A stretch of 64,000 nt of DNA from Arcanobacterium_A bovis (GTDB lineage Bacteria; Actinomycetota; Actinomycetes; Actinomycetales; Actinomycetaceae): assembly GCF_042655305.1 (NCBI RefSeq), contig NZ_JBHSLR010000003.1; one strand, written 5' to 3'. The notes under the pieces were generated by a model. The model searched no databases and was not told where the DNA came from. It worked only from the letters and a program-made list of their open reading frames with translations. Position numbers and translations under genes: made by a program. Position 1 is the stretch's first letter, and each line of letters starts with the position of its first letter. Shown here piece by piece: positions 18,001 to 26,473 of the stretch.

Positions 18001-21000
18001 TGGCCTTTATCAACATCCGCTTGAGTAACTCGATAATCGGAAACTGACTGACAGGTAAGTGTTGCTCCTGGGGCAAGAACGTTTGATGGGCATGTCACGG
18101 AAATAGCCACACCGCTGAGCAATTGATCTTCGACACGAATGTCACGTAGCTCAACTGTGCCTGTGTTCGTTACATCAAAGTAGTAAGTGATCGTATCGCC
18201 CGGAACAGCTTTGCCATCTTGGGTTCCAGAAAGCTCATGAAGCTCAGACCTCTTTGCAAGGCTAATACCTTTTTGTTGGTCGGTCGGAATTGATTGACTC
18301 GATTCGTTCGAGGTCACAGAGCCGGCAACACTTTCAGCCACAAATTGCGCTGTGTTGTTTATTTTTCCTGCTTCAACATCACTTTGGAGAATTACATAGT
18401 CGCGGGATGCACGACAGGTTACTGTTTCGTACGCAGCTAAGCTTGTTTTATCGCATGTAATGGCAATTCCAGAATTTTCTGCAGTAGTATTGCCGACCAG
18501 CAAAGTTTCTTTCGAAACACGAAGCTTATTCACTGGAACAGGTCCATTTGTTAGTTTGAATGTATAGGTAATCGTCTCACCTTTATCACCCAAATTCGCA
18601 TCGCTATCTTTATTGTTAAGCTTAGCTTCTTTGACGAGTGACAATGTTGGAGTAGAGGCAATTCCAAAATCGACATTCGTCAAATTCGACTCTACGGGAA
18701 GTGTCACTGATGCATTATTAACGGCGTTAGGAAACTTCTTATCCGGATAACTGAAGGTGTACTCCGCTCCTGCTGGGATATCTGCGACTTCCACTCGGTA
18801 GATCCCAGAATGCAACTGATCAAATAGATAGGTGCCGTCAGCACTCGCTTTTCGAGCTATTTCATGACCCAGCGCATCTTGCAGAATGAAAGTTACATTT
18901 TGAGCCAAGGGTTCACCTGAATCCCGAGTCCCGTTCTTATTAAAATCTTCAAACAGGACGCCCGCGATTGACGAAGCAACAACGTCCACTCGTACCGGAA
19001 CTGTTTTGTCGAGTGGCTGCGGGAGGCTCGGAGTTGTAGAAATGCCAATATTATTCATCAGCACATCATTAGCTTTGGCTCCCGGTGTATCCACCGAGAT
19101 TTGCACGCCCTGAACAGCTCCGGCATCTAGCGATGCGATATAACCGTAAATCGCCGTGTACTTACCACCAGCTGGGCATGAAGCAGAACCATATAGACAC
19201 CAGATTGGCTGACTCGGATCATTCATCGGATCGGCGGTATTTTCCGAAAGAGTTCTAGGATCCGCGTTCGTAACATAAATCTTTACACCAGCCGGTGCGG
19301 AAACACGCACGTTACTAAATGCCACCGAAGTTTTCGTCCCACGCGCATCACCGTCATAAGGAAGTATGTCGATGAATTCGAAATCTGTGAGCGCGCTCGC
19401 TGTACCGTTTGAAATCGCTAATGACCAGTCGACTTGGTCGCCAGTTTCAATACGGCTCTGTTTCACCGTCTTAGTTTGGCTTACCACAGCCGGAATTGTA
19501 ATGGCACGTGCGATTTGGTTTATCTGAGTTACTTTCTGCCCCTCGACAGAAGTGTATTCAACCGAAATATTATGTTTAAAAGCAACTGAAGATCCAGAAG
19601 GAGCCAAGTCGGCTACTTTAACATTAAACGTGCCTTGAATTGGAATGATCTGGCCTTCACTTGCGGTTCCCTCAGTGGTTTTCGAAAAGATCCAACCGTT
19701 AACATCATCTGCTGTGCATGCCAAGCCATCCGGTCCGAAATCTGCCTTCTGTGTCAAAACATAGCCGCTGTTCACATCAGCAGTCACCGATTGAGCACAG
19801 CTCGATATCTCCACATTTGTAATCGCTCGATAGTCTTGAGGCGACGCAATTTTTTGGGGAACAACCGAGAAGGAACTGAATAGGCTTGTTGAAGAACCCG
19901 CAGCGACGTTACCTGTGGCAGCATTAGTTCCATTTAGGGACAAGGAATCAGTTAGATCGAAACTCGGTGCCACTACATCGAGTTCGGCGTAATCGCTCCC
20001 AGACGTGGCTGTTCCAGAACCGTCGGGTTGTAGGGCGATGTGTAAGTCTGCCTTCAAGAATCCGACTGTAGGGGCCGGCCAACTCGAATAATCTGCACTA
20101 GTTGTGGTCTTTAAGGGAAACGCTACTCGAAATGAGTCCGTACCGTCACCAACAAGACTTTGTGGTGGTAAAACAACACGCGCACCCCGCGGACCGCCGC
20201 TAATTTGCGTAGGATCAGTTACCCAAGTCGCTGTGGACGAAGGCTGATCCGCTGTGTACTCTAAGCTGTAAGATCCTGTATATTTTTGCCAGCCTGTGGA
20301 AGTAGCTTGCCATATCTCCGGCTGACGATTTGAATCCCACTGTGCAACAACACCGTTCGTGTCACCAGCGGCTTTAAGTTCCGCGAGTGATCTGTGCCAA
20401 CCGGACGTCATGGTAATGGATCCTGTTGGATTATATAGGCTCGCACGTAGATAAAGCACGTCCCAAAAAGCTCTGCTTGTAGTCGTAACTTGCTTAGGAT
20501 AGGCCTCAATCATGTCGTACGTAGCATTGTTCGTTACGCGCAGATTGTGGTCGAATAATACGCCTGCCGGAGAGAAATCCTTAGTTAAGTGAACATAGTT
20601 GTTATTGGGCAAGTACTGATAGGAATCCCACGAATATACGGGCATATTCCAAGGCGATGCCGTCCCGTCTGGATTTCCGATTCCTGCATCAGGGGCAAAT
20701 CCAGCATTCTGGGCGGTTACTAAATACTGTGAGGAATCTGCAGTAAACTCTGCCTTTGAGATATTCGGAGCCCATGTTTGGACGCCATTCCACGATGGGT
20801 CAACGGGAATCTGGATTTTGAACGCAGGGAGATTTGAAGTGCCTGCATCAATCATCGATCCTATTGAGGATACACTTAAACCGTATTTGTTGGTGGCTGT
20901 AGGCGTCCACCCTGACGGAGCCGTAATCTGCGTGCCAGCTGGCAGCATCGAAAAATCTACCTCGAGATTAGCCGCCACTTTGTTCCGGTCTCTCGTGAAA

Positions 21001-21764
21001 TTTCTGCTATTTCCCACGATCGGAGCAGTTCCGCGAACTGCACTATCTCCTATATTCACGCTGATGTCATACTCTAAATAGTTCTGGCCACCGATTGTGA
21101 CAATCTTGTCTGGAGAGTTACGTAGACGCGCATCTGGGAAAATAGCATCTAGAACTTTTACTTCTTCAAGCATGTTAACCAGTGGCGTCGCACCGTCTAC
21201 AGTGGTGGTGATGACAGGAGCCAATGTGGTGCCGGTTGCGGGTGGCGTCACGTTGAGCTTTAGAGTGCCGCTATACGAGCTACCAGCAGGAAATTTTAAT
21301 GTACACACGCTCCCCGATATAGAAGCAGTCATACCAGTCGTTCCGTCGGCAGTACAGAATGACATTTTTTCGGATGTGTTTCCGACATTCATATCTTTGG
21401 TGTCGATTGTCAGAATATGTTCGCTGGTCGACGCAGCCACGTTGAAGTCAAGATTGTAGCCAACAGTGTCATAGCGACATACATAACCATCATTAGGGGA
21501 ATTATCTGCAAGTCCGGTGTAAGAAGGATTGATAGAGGATAAGGCACATTGGCTCGAAGTTCCATGCCCTGTTCCGTCAAACCCAACGCTACTGGTGAGC
21601 TTGACGTCACCCTGGTCGACTATCGTAAGTGTCGCCATACTAAGAGGGATTGCGCTACGCATCACAGCATAGGCAGGTAATGGAATTATTGCACTTTGAA
21701 CTAAAGAAATAGCAAGTAGAACAGAGACAACAAGTAGTTGTTTTGCACGAGTTTTGGCCACCAT
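15081..21764 (-). CDS. Giant LAxTG-anchored surface protein with nine DUF11-type repeats
   Basis: A 2227-residue exported wall protein. An N-terminal signal peptide (MVAKTRAKQLLVVSVLLAIS..., cleavage near AYA) leads into a roughly 900-residue adhesin-like head. One SdrD B-type domain (SIAGVLFEDFNKNGTRDSGE) comes next, then nine tandem DUF11-like repeats of about 125 residues. Each repeat starts with a Ca2+-loop-like D-x-[DN]-x-[DN]-x-x-A-D-x-x-E or close variant and ends in a Thr/Pro linker such as ETPTDS. The C-terminus has the sorting signal LAKTG, a hydrophobic helix and VVRRRRLD, so sortase anchoring is expected. GGAGG lies two bases before ATG 21764; the adjacent GTG at 21761 is an alternative. 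A role in adhesion is inferred. Confidence 0.85.
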   Translation of the reverse strand: MVAKTRAKQLLVVSVLLAISLVQSAIIPLPAYAVMRSAIPLSMATLTIVDQGDVKLTSSVGFDGTGHGTSSQCALSSINPSYTGLADNSPNDGYVCRYDTVGYNLDFNVAASTSEHILTIDTKDMNVGNTSEKMSFCTADGTTGMTASISGSVCTLKFPAGSSYSGTLKLNVTPPATGTTLAPVITTTVDGATPLVNMLEEVKVLDAIFPDARLRNSPDKIVTIGGQNYLEYDISVNIGDSAVRGTAPIVGNSRNFTRDRNKVAANLEVDFSMLPAGTQITAPSGWTPTATNKYGLSVSSIGSMIDAGTSNLPAFKIQIPVDPSWNGVQTWAPNISKAEFTADSSQYLVTAQNAGFAPDAGIGNPDGTASPWNMPVYSWDSYQYLPNNNYVHLTKDFSPAGVLFDHNLRVTNNATYDMIEAYPKQVTTTSRAFWDVLYLRASLYNPTGSITMTSGWHRSLAELKAAGDTNGVVAQWDSNRQPEIWQATSTGWQKYTGSYSLEYTADQPSSTATWVTDPTQISGGPRGARVVLPPQSLVGDGTDSFRVAFPLKTTTSADYSSWPAPTVGFLKADLHIALQPDGSGTATSGSDYAELDVVAPSFDLTDSLSLNGTNAATGNVAAGSSTSLFSSFSVVPQKIASPQDYRAITNVEISSCAQSVTADVNSGYVLTQKADFGPDGLACTADDVNGWIFSKTTEGTASEGQIIPIQGTFNVKVADLAPSGSSVAFKHNISVEYTSVEGQKVTQINQIARAITIPAVVSQTKTVKQSRIETGDQVDWSLAISNGTASALTDFEFIDILPYDGDARGTKTSVAFSNVRVSAPAGVKIYVTNADPRTLSENTADPMNDPSQPIWCLYGSASCPAGGKYTAIYGYIASLDAGAVQGVQISVDTPGAKANDVLMNNIGISTTPSLPQPLDKTVPVRVDVVASSIAGVLFEDFNKNGTRDSGEPLAQNVTFILQDALGHEIARKASADGTYLFDQLHSGIYRVEVADIPAGAEYTFSYPDKKFPNAVNNASVTLPVESNLTNVDFGIASTPTLSLVKEAKLNNKDSDANLGDKGETITYTFKLTNGPVPVNKLRVSKETLLVGNTTAENSGIAITCDKTSLAAYETVTCRASRDYVILQSDVEAGKINNTAQFVAESVAGSVTSNESSQSIPTDQQKGISLAKRSELHELSGTQDGKAVPGDTITYYFDVTNTGTVELRDIRVEDQLLSGVAISVTCPSNVLAPGATLTCQSVSDYRVTQADVDKGQDIHNTAVAHGTSPVFPGEDIKSDPSSTDTPTDRSSGLSLVKKALLNDVNGNQKADKGETILFEFTVRNTGALTLDPIAIDDPMLKNAGVSVTCAPSSLAAGASVVCKSGAYTVTQADVDRGLVFNEATAHGTTPNLPNDPPKDVVSNPSNTSTPTARDPKATLDKRAVLQDLDADNLADKGEKIVFYFDIRNTGNVTLEKLAVTDDMLSKVLPSAVNVTCPNVSLEPGGLATCESEPYVVTQADADAGKVANVATASGQTPAVPNFPSTSVTTPPDSTETPTDSAAKITLLKKAKLNESDGDGFGRKGDSIVFTFEVTNTGSVTLHDITIQDQFLAGRLVTAITCPQGDLPVGATITCTSAPLPVEQVDVDNGSVDNKATATGITPNGTPTISNESSTHTPMLSTTGLSLAKHAELKDGNGNQLADKGETIIYSFTIKNSGVVTISDVKVNDSMLAALPVPLAVVCDKTTLAPEETTRCEAEPYVVTQDDVDARNVHNSAVATANDPKGNPVPPSPPSTTDTPTNSEPKITLKKYAKLEDANGNALADQDEIINFEFVVENVGTMKVTKVAITDDMLAKAVNPSVVVSCPDKVLLPGEEVTCSASPYKVTKQDVERGKVYNLATADATTVPPAGTTPSPVPQTPPSTTETPTNSVAKIDLVKEAILDDEDGDAKADLGEMITYTFKVTNVGTLDISNTTIDDILLEQNNLAVKCPEVVLGVGETIECVSEPYTVTQDDVDRGEVKNIATAIGNPPPADSNNPRPPVSSPPSNTKTPTDSVAKIALEKQGVLNDVNHNGGADRHETVNYSFVVTNVGSMTVDNIWIEDKKLADEGISIHCPHGGLLPGHSVTCIADPYVVKREEVDAKRVYNIAVAKGKVVVPPPAPGLPDSISIPLFSNGTEVVSNPDDVVHPVVAPSFPEPGDPDYVPLVLDDPQGLAKTGSSLPIWMVMTAILSVLAGGCVLVVRRRRLD

Positions 21765-21968
21765 AACCTCCAAATAACACGGTGGTCCGATATTATACAA
21801 CCGTTATTATATAGAGATAAAAAGGTTATTAAAAATTTGTTTATTTCCATATTGTCCGATATAGTTAATTAATTGGTTTACCTGCGTGCTGAATGTTAAG
21901 TATCCAATTTTAAAATCTCATATTCCACGTATATTTATTTGCGTTTATATTCGAAACGGAGACCGTTC

Positions 21969-23111
21969 ATGCTCGATCCGGATTGCATCCCAGCACTTGC
22001 CCAAACAGGCAATACTTCCGGTTGGAACCTCATTGCCATTACGTGCATCATGATCGCCATTGGAAGCACAACCCTGTACTTCCACAAGAAAAAAGCAAAG
22101 GCAATGCTCGTTGCTATGGCACTTTTCATCACGCTAGGAACGACAGCCGCTACGCCAAACATCGCCAATGCTGCAGAAGCAAAAGACGGCGTATGCCCAT
22201 CGGCGCCACTCACGCCCAACTCCGTATCTTCACCCGCAACAGAACCAACACCAGCACCGCAAACCTCTACAACACAGCCAGCAGACACTAGCACTACGCC
22301 AACACCTCCGACTAATCCGGTTGTCCCACCACCTGCTACTGGTTCGCTCTCAGGTCGAGTCTTCTACGAACGCGACTGGTCAACGAGCATTAAAGGCAAT
22401 GGCATTCTCGACAAAACAGCTTCGATAGGTGAAGACTACTTAGAAAATGTCACTGCGGACATGTATCCAGTTCCATCACTACAGGCACAAGTCATTGATG
22501 CAACCACAAACTCACCAGTCGGAACGGCCATTGACGTTCAAAACGGGTCGTTCAAAGCAGATGGGTTACTGCCTGGAACGTACAAAATCGACTTCGACTA
22601 TAAAGACATCCTCGGCAATACGGGAGATTCAATTTCTTCCCAATGGAAGTACTGGACTCTTACATCGACACCTTCCGCCCCAAATGATATTCAAGTTTTT
22701 CCAGAGCAAACAATTGCAGCACGAGCACACTTAACTAACGGAAAAATTCTTGACAAAGTTTGGACTCAAACCACTGGATCATCTTCTGCAATCTTGAATT
22801 TCTATTTCATCTCTGGCAAAACCGCTCCAGTTGCATCGATAGAGTTTTATGACACGCAGACCGGCAGAACCATCGTGACCAAGCCTGGATCTGATATGAA
22901 TGTCGATCCCAACGGCACCGGTTCCTTTCCTTCGTTTCTTGATGCTCAGATGGGATGGACCACTCTTCCTACAAATCCATCCCCTACCGAAGTTGTGAAC
23001 CACGTGGACGCAAACGGCATCACCACCGACACATTTACAGTGATCGCAAATCAAGAAACCACCGGAGCTGATGCCGGCATCAAAATCTTAAAGATGGCCG
23101 CACCAAAGTAA
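21969..23111 (+). CDS. Exported SdrD B-like protein with an N-terminal LAQTG sorting-type motif
   Basis: The 380-residue protein begins MLDPDCIPALAQTG, so an LAxTG motif (residues 10-14) lies at the very N-terminus. A hydrophobic helix (about 19-38), the basic cluster HKKKAKA, and then a classic signal-peptide core (46-61) ending ANA-AE (cleavage after residue 68) follow. A Thr/Pro-rich linker (residues 80-120) and a prealbumin/SdrD B-like region (TGSLSGRVFYERD... through DGLLPGTYKIDF) complete it. The ATG at 21969 is fixed by GGAGA six bases upstream, so the N-terminal motif is genuinely translated. No C-terminal sorting signal is present. It is divergent from the giant adhesin. Function unknown. 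Confidence 0.75.
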   Translation: MLDPDCIPALAQTGNTSGWNLIAITCIMIAIGSTTLYFHKKKAKAMLVAMALFITLGTTAATPNIANAAEAKDGVCPSAPLTPNSVSSPATEPTPAPQTSTTQPADTSTTPTPPTNPVVPPPATGSLSGRVFYERDWSTSIKGNGILDKTASIGEDYLENVTADMYPVPSLQAQVIDATTNSPVGTAIDVQNGSFKADGLLPGTYKIDFDYKDILGNTGDSISSQWKYWTLTSTPSAPNDIQVFPEQTIAARAHLTNGKILDKVWTQTTGSSSAILNFYFISGKTAPVASIEFYDTQTGRTIVTKPGSDMNVDPNGTGSFPSFLDAQMGWTTLPTNPSPTEVVNHVDANGITTDTFTVIANQETTGADAGIKILKMAAPK

Positions 23112-23155
23112 ACTGAGGGATACAAAGGCTTAAAGTCCAAAACTGAGCACTTCAT

Positions 23156-23203
23156 AGAACTGGGTTCACGCATAAATTTAACAATTTGCGTGAACCCACT
23201 TCT
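23156..23203. terminator. Stem-loop terminator after the LAQTG gene
   Basis: TGGGTTCACGCA (23161-23172) and its complement (23187-23198) pair around a 14-nt loop. The stem extends outward through AGAA/TTCT with one mismatch, and T-rich sequence follows on the plus strand. Confidence 0.75.
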
Positions 23204-23264
23204 TTCACTATTTTCGCAGCCCTGCCGTGAGTAGGCTTCACCCTCGCTTCATCTGTACACTAAT

Positions 23265-23330
23265 TTTATATTTCTTGGATCGAACAGGAGAATAAGTTTC
23301 CACAAAGAATAGCTCAAGGAAATTCTCAGT
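23265..23330 (-). pseudogene. Possible remnant of an ATPase-family gene 3' end
   Basis: Reading the minus strand gives LELFFVETYSPVRSKKYK; the last eight residues equal the C-terminus of the ATPase at 13474-14688. The DNA shows TATATTTCTTGGATCG identical, and about 21 of 22 bases across the best part. The frame has no stop at the expected place and a stop just upstream, so it would be non-functional. The match is short, so chance remains possible. Confidence 0.35.
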
Positions 23331-23452
23331 CCGGACTCGTCAAAGGCAACACGAATCTGCAATTTTCGCCGTGCATGAATAATGCTCAACAAATCGGCTG
23401 TGTAAGTCTTGTAAGCATCCAATAACGATGTTCGCTATGAATGCACAAAAGG

Positions 23453-24622
23453 TTAGCGTCGTCGGAAGCTAAATCGCTTAACTCCAAATCCGAGCGCACA
23501 TAGCATTCCGCCCATAACCAACCACGTTAACCCATCATCAAATCCAGTTTTTGCCAGCTCTGGCTCACTGCTCAGCTCAGCTTGCGGCTCCACTCCAGTA
23601 GCAATAGCAGTGGAAGGCGTCCCCACCGTCGCAGGCACCCCTGCTCCAACCGGAGGAGTTGCCTGCAGCGGCGGCACCGGCGTCGACAAATTTGGGACAG
23701 GCGCCGCTATCGGTTCTTCTGGAACACTTTCAGGAACAGTTCTCGGAACAACGGCATGAAACTGATCTGTTGCCGATATATCGCGACCGGTGTTGAAACC
23801 ACGCGCCGTCACTGCCAATTCATTAATAGTCTCAGTCGTGTTGATATTTGAAACTTGCGACGTGCATGTGAAGCTTTTACCAGGTGCAATCTTCCCATCA
23901 AAGGAGGTACCGGCAGCCGGTCCACCTACCGCTGAGAAGTCACAGTTCAAGTCTTTGGAAATTTGCCCTGACATGTCTCCCAATACTCGGTAATCCATTT
24001 TTGTGAGAGTCAAATCGTCTACTCCCACATTCGAAACTGTATGTACAAGATCTACTGATGGTGTATCTGCGCCCACTTGCAGAGGCGAAGACGCTGGAGC
24101 AGACCGTCCGGCGACATCCGTCGTCTTGACACTTAATTTGGGTGTGGGGAAAAATCCCACATCGACCAAGTCGTTATCAATAGAGAAGTTTATGGTAGTT
24201 TCGACGGTATTCGTACCTGAGGCAACGCTATTGCCGTTCACCCAGGTCGCAGCGTATCCTTCCGGTGCAGTGAATGTTAGTCGAAAAGACTCCGGTTCAG
24301 ACTTCAAAAAGGAGTCAGTCATTGGAACTTTAAACTGATAAAATCCAGTGTCATCGGTGGTCACCGGAGAAACCGGCCCGGAGAACAGATCATTAACAGG
24401 CTTCCCGTCGAGAGTAGATATCGAAACCTCTATACCAGGCATGCCTGGCTCGTTATCGTCTTGAATGCCATCCCCGTTGTAATCAGCCCACACAAAGTCA
24501 CCAACGAAAGGTAACTCCGAGGCCGCCTGCACATTAGGGTTGCCAAGCATCACAAAAGTAAAGCACGCAACAACGGAGCTTAAAAGAGCTACAAAGCGAG
24601 AAATTCTCTTCCTTTTTATCAA
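23453..24622 (-). CDS. LAxTG-anchored SdrD B-like surface protein
   Basis: An exported wall protein of about 389 residues. After a signal peptide (IKRKRISRFVALLSSVVACF..., cleavage near VQA-AS) there is an SdrD B domain beginning FVGDFVWADYNGDGIQDDNE, with the usual Ca2+-binding Asp/Asn loop. A second beta-rich region, a Pro/Val-rich stalk (residues about 290-350) and the C-terminal LAKTG, hydrophobic helix and KRFSFRRR tail follow. The start is uncertain: TTG at 24622 places the signal peptide normally but has only a weak GGTGG site. An upstream in-frame TTG at 24718 would add 32 residues and has no ribosome site. Confidence 0.8.
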   Translation of the reverse strand: MIKRKRISRFVALLSSVVACFTFVMLGNPNVQAASELPFVGDFVWADYNGDGIQDDNEPGMPGIEVSISTLDGKPVNDLFSGPVSPVTTDDTGFYQFKVPMTDSFLKSEPESFRLTFTAPEGYAATWVNGNSVASGTNTVETTINFSIDNDLVDVGFFPTPKLSVKTTDVAGRSAPASSPLQVGADTPSVDLVHTVSNVGVDDLTLTKMDYRVLGDMSGQISKDLNCDFSAVGGPAAGTSFDGKIAPGKSFTCTSQVSNINTTETINELAVTARGFNTGRDISATDQFHAVVPRTVPESVPEEPIAAPVPNLSTPVPPLQATPPVGAGVPATVGTPSTAIATGVEPQAELSSEPELAKTGFDDGLTWLVMGGMLCALGFGVKRFSFRRR

Positions 24623-24753
24623 ATTCCACCCACAATATCCGAAAAATAATCTACTACCCGAAAGTATAATTTTATTTCCTTGTAAGTTACACCCAAGATA
24701 GGAGTTTCGTTTACTCAATTTTAAGCGCCATATTGCTCTAGCAATTCAGCGAA

Positions 24754-26214
24754 TCAATTCTGGCGCATCCGCGCGCGGATCATCGACCCAGCCGGGATCG
24801 CGTCGTCGCATGGAATCGAAAACTCATGCGCTGGGTGATTAATTTCCGCTACCGCGTGCCCACGTTCGTCTTGAAGTCCCTGTTCAGGCACAACGTAGAC
24901 GACGGGCGCGTGGTTCGGGAACAAAAATTCTATTTCCATTCCTGGTGCGATTTTGTTTTTCGCATAGATACGCAGACGGCGTTCAGTTGCGTCGTAACCA
25001 ACCACGTTTCCAAGCCAACGCCACGTGTTGATATACCCACCGGACACAATGTTCTCACTAGCAGGCTTTTCAGGGTAGTAGAATCCTGTGCAGTATTCGC
25101 GGTGCGTAACTTTTTCCGGTTCTTCAAGCAGCCACTGTGGGAATTCCACCTTTGGCAAGGCACTTTGCAAAGAAACTGCACCTTGTGGACGCAACGCGGC
25201 TCCGGCGTCGTCTACCGCATCCGCGCCGCCGATACTATCTGTGCCACCGATGCTATCCGTCTCAAGCGCTCGTTCCGCGCGTGCCGCTAAGGAAGCCTCA
25301 AGAACTTCGCGGCTATCAAAAGGCTTCAGCACATTGCCGTCACTATCCTCGTAGCCACGCTGCACCATATACTCATTAACAGCGCATTTATACGCATTGG
25401 CCATCGCTGCAACATAGTAGGCGCCTTTCGCTCGACCCTCGATCTTCAAGCTGGTCACGCCAGCGTCGAGCACGTCGTCCACATGTGCGAGTAGATTCAT
25501 ATCTTGGGAATTGAACAAGAACGTGCCCTGATCGGTGATCTCGACCGGAATGAACTGCCCCGGCCGTTTCTCCTCTACCACGTGATACTTCCATCGGCAC
25601 GATTGCGCACAATCGCCATGATTCGCATCGCGCCCGGTCGTATGCTGAGAAATTAAACATCTACCCGAAAATGCCATACACATCGAGCCGTGCACAAAGG
25701 CTTCAATCTCCAACTCTGGCGAAACATTAGCTCGAATATCGCGTATAGCAGCCAAATCGAGCTCGCGCGCCAAAACCACACGTGAAGCTCCAAGCTGCGC
25801 GAGCGCATTCGCTGCCTGATAGTTCGTTACACCAGCCTGCGTGGAAATATGGATTTCGGTGTTCGGGGCCACCTGTCGCGCCGCCATGAGCACACCGATG
25901 TCTGAGACGATAAGTGCATCCACACCAATCTCGCCAAGTTGCGCCATATATGCATTCATATCTGCAACTTCGCTACTTGTGGGCAAAATATTGCAGGTCA
26001 CGAACAGGCGCGCGCCACGTTCGTGTGCATATTTCACACCTTCATCGAAGTCTTCGAGCGTGAGGTTTCTCGGTGCCGTTCGCATTCCAAAAGCCTGTCC
26101 ACCACAGTAAACAGCATCCGCGCCGTAGTCGATTGCGGTTTTCAAAGTTTCGAGATTCCCAGCCGGAGCGAGGACTTCTGGTTTCTGACGTCGAGTTATC
26201 GGTGGAAAATTCAT
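24754..26214 (-). CDS. U32 family protein, TrhP/YegQ-like tRNA hydroxylation protein
   Basis: About 486 residues. U32 family features are clear: PEVLAPAGNLETLKTAIDYGADAVYCGG at the N-terminus, FVHGSMCMAFSGRCLIS, DCAQSCRWKY with conserved cysteines, and SLKIEGRAKG. TrhP-type members support prephenate-dependent 5-hydroxyuridine formation in tRNA; the older label is collagenase-like peptidase. A Gly/Asp/Ala-rich insertion (near residues 319-345) contains a tandem DSIGG duplication and separates the two conserved halves. ATG 26214 is preferred because GGGG lies nine bases upstream; a GTG two codons earlier is the alternative. Confidence 0.85.
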   Translation of the reverse strand: MNFPPITRRQKPEVLAPAGNLETLKTAIDYGADAVYCGGQAFGMRTAPRNLTLEDFDEGVKYAHERGARLFVTCNILPTSSEVADMNAYMAQLGEIGVDALIVSDIGVLMAARQVAPNTEIHISTQAGVTNYQAANALAQLGASRVVLARELDLAAIRDIRANVSPELEIEAFVHGSMCMAFSGRCLISQHTTGRDANHGDCAQSCRWKYHVVEEKRPGQFIPVEITDQGTFLFNSQDMNLLAHVDDVLDAGVTSLKIEGRAKGAYYVAAMANAYKCAVNEYMVQRGYEDSDGNVLKPFDSREVLEASLAARAERALETDSIGGTDSIGGADAVDDAGAALRPQGAVSLQSALPKVEFPQWLLEEPEKVTHREYCTGFYYPEKPASENIVSGGYINTWRWLGNVVGYDATERRLRIYAKNKIAPGMEIEFLFPNHAPVVYVVPEQGLQDERGHAVAEINHPAHEFSIPCDDAIPAGSMIRARMRQN

Positions 26215-26322
26215 CAACACGTACCCCAGTCTAAAGGTTGGGCGGTGAATACTTCGAAGCGAGAACAGCTACTCTCATCACAGCGGCCGTATTGACTTCA
26301 TAGCAGCGACACTTTCCACTTG

Positions 26323-26402
26323 CTAACCGTTACTAACCACTTTTAACCATTCCTAACCATTGCTAACTGTTACTAACCGTTACTAACCACTTTTAACCAA
26401 AC
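26323..26402. repeat. Eight tandem 10-bp repeats (YTAAC-type) upstream of the ATPase-PLP operon
   Basis: Eight consecutive units of exactly 10 bases follow [CT]TAAC[CT]NNNN: CTAACCGTTA, CTAACCACTT, TTAACCATTC, CTAACCATTG, CTAACTGTTA, CTAACCGTTA, CTAACCACTT, TTAACCAAAC. Units 1-3 and 6-8 are near-copies, so the array has a higher-order duplication. Ten-base spacing puts each unit on the same helix face. The array ends 11 bases before the predicted -35 hexamer, as expected for a cooperative binding platform. There are no spacers, so it is not CRISPR. Confidence 0.9.
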
Positions 26403-26413
26403 ATGTGCGATAC

Positions 26414-26442
26414 TTGTAGTAAGGGACAAGACAATTTATAGA
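26414..26442 (+). promoter_or_regulatory. Likely promoter of the ATPase-PLP operon
   Basis: TTGTAG (26414-26419) and TATAGA (26437-26442) are 17 bases apart. They are followed by a leader of about 25 bases with AGGAG at 26461-26465 before the GTG start at 26474. Confidence 0.6.
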
Positions 26443-26473
26443 ACAACATCTACAACGATTAGGAGCTTTAGCT

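Noticed and set aside
26323..26402. CRISPR array
   Set aside because: Units are only 10 bases, contiguous and without spacers; no cas genes.
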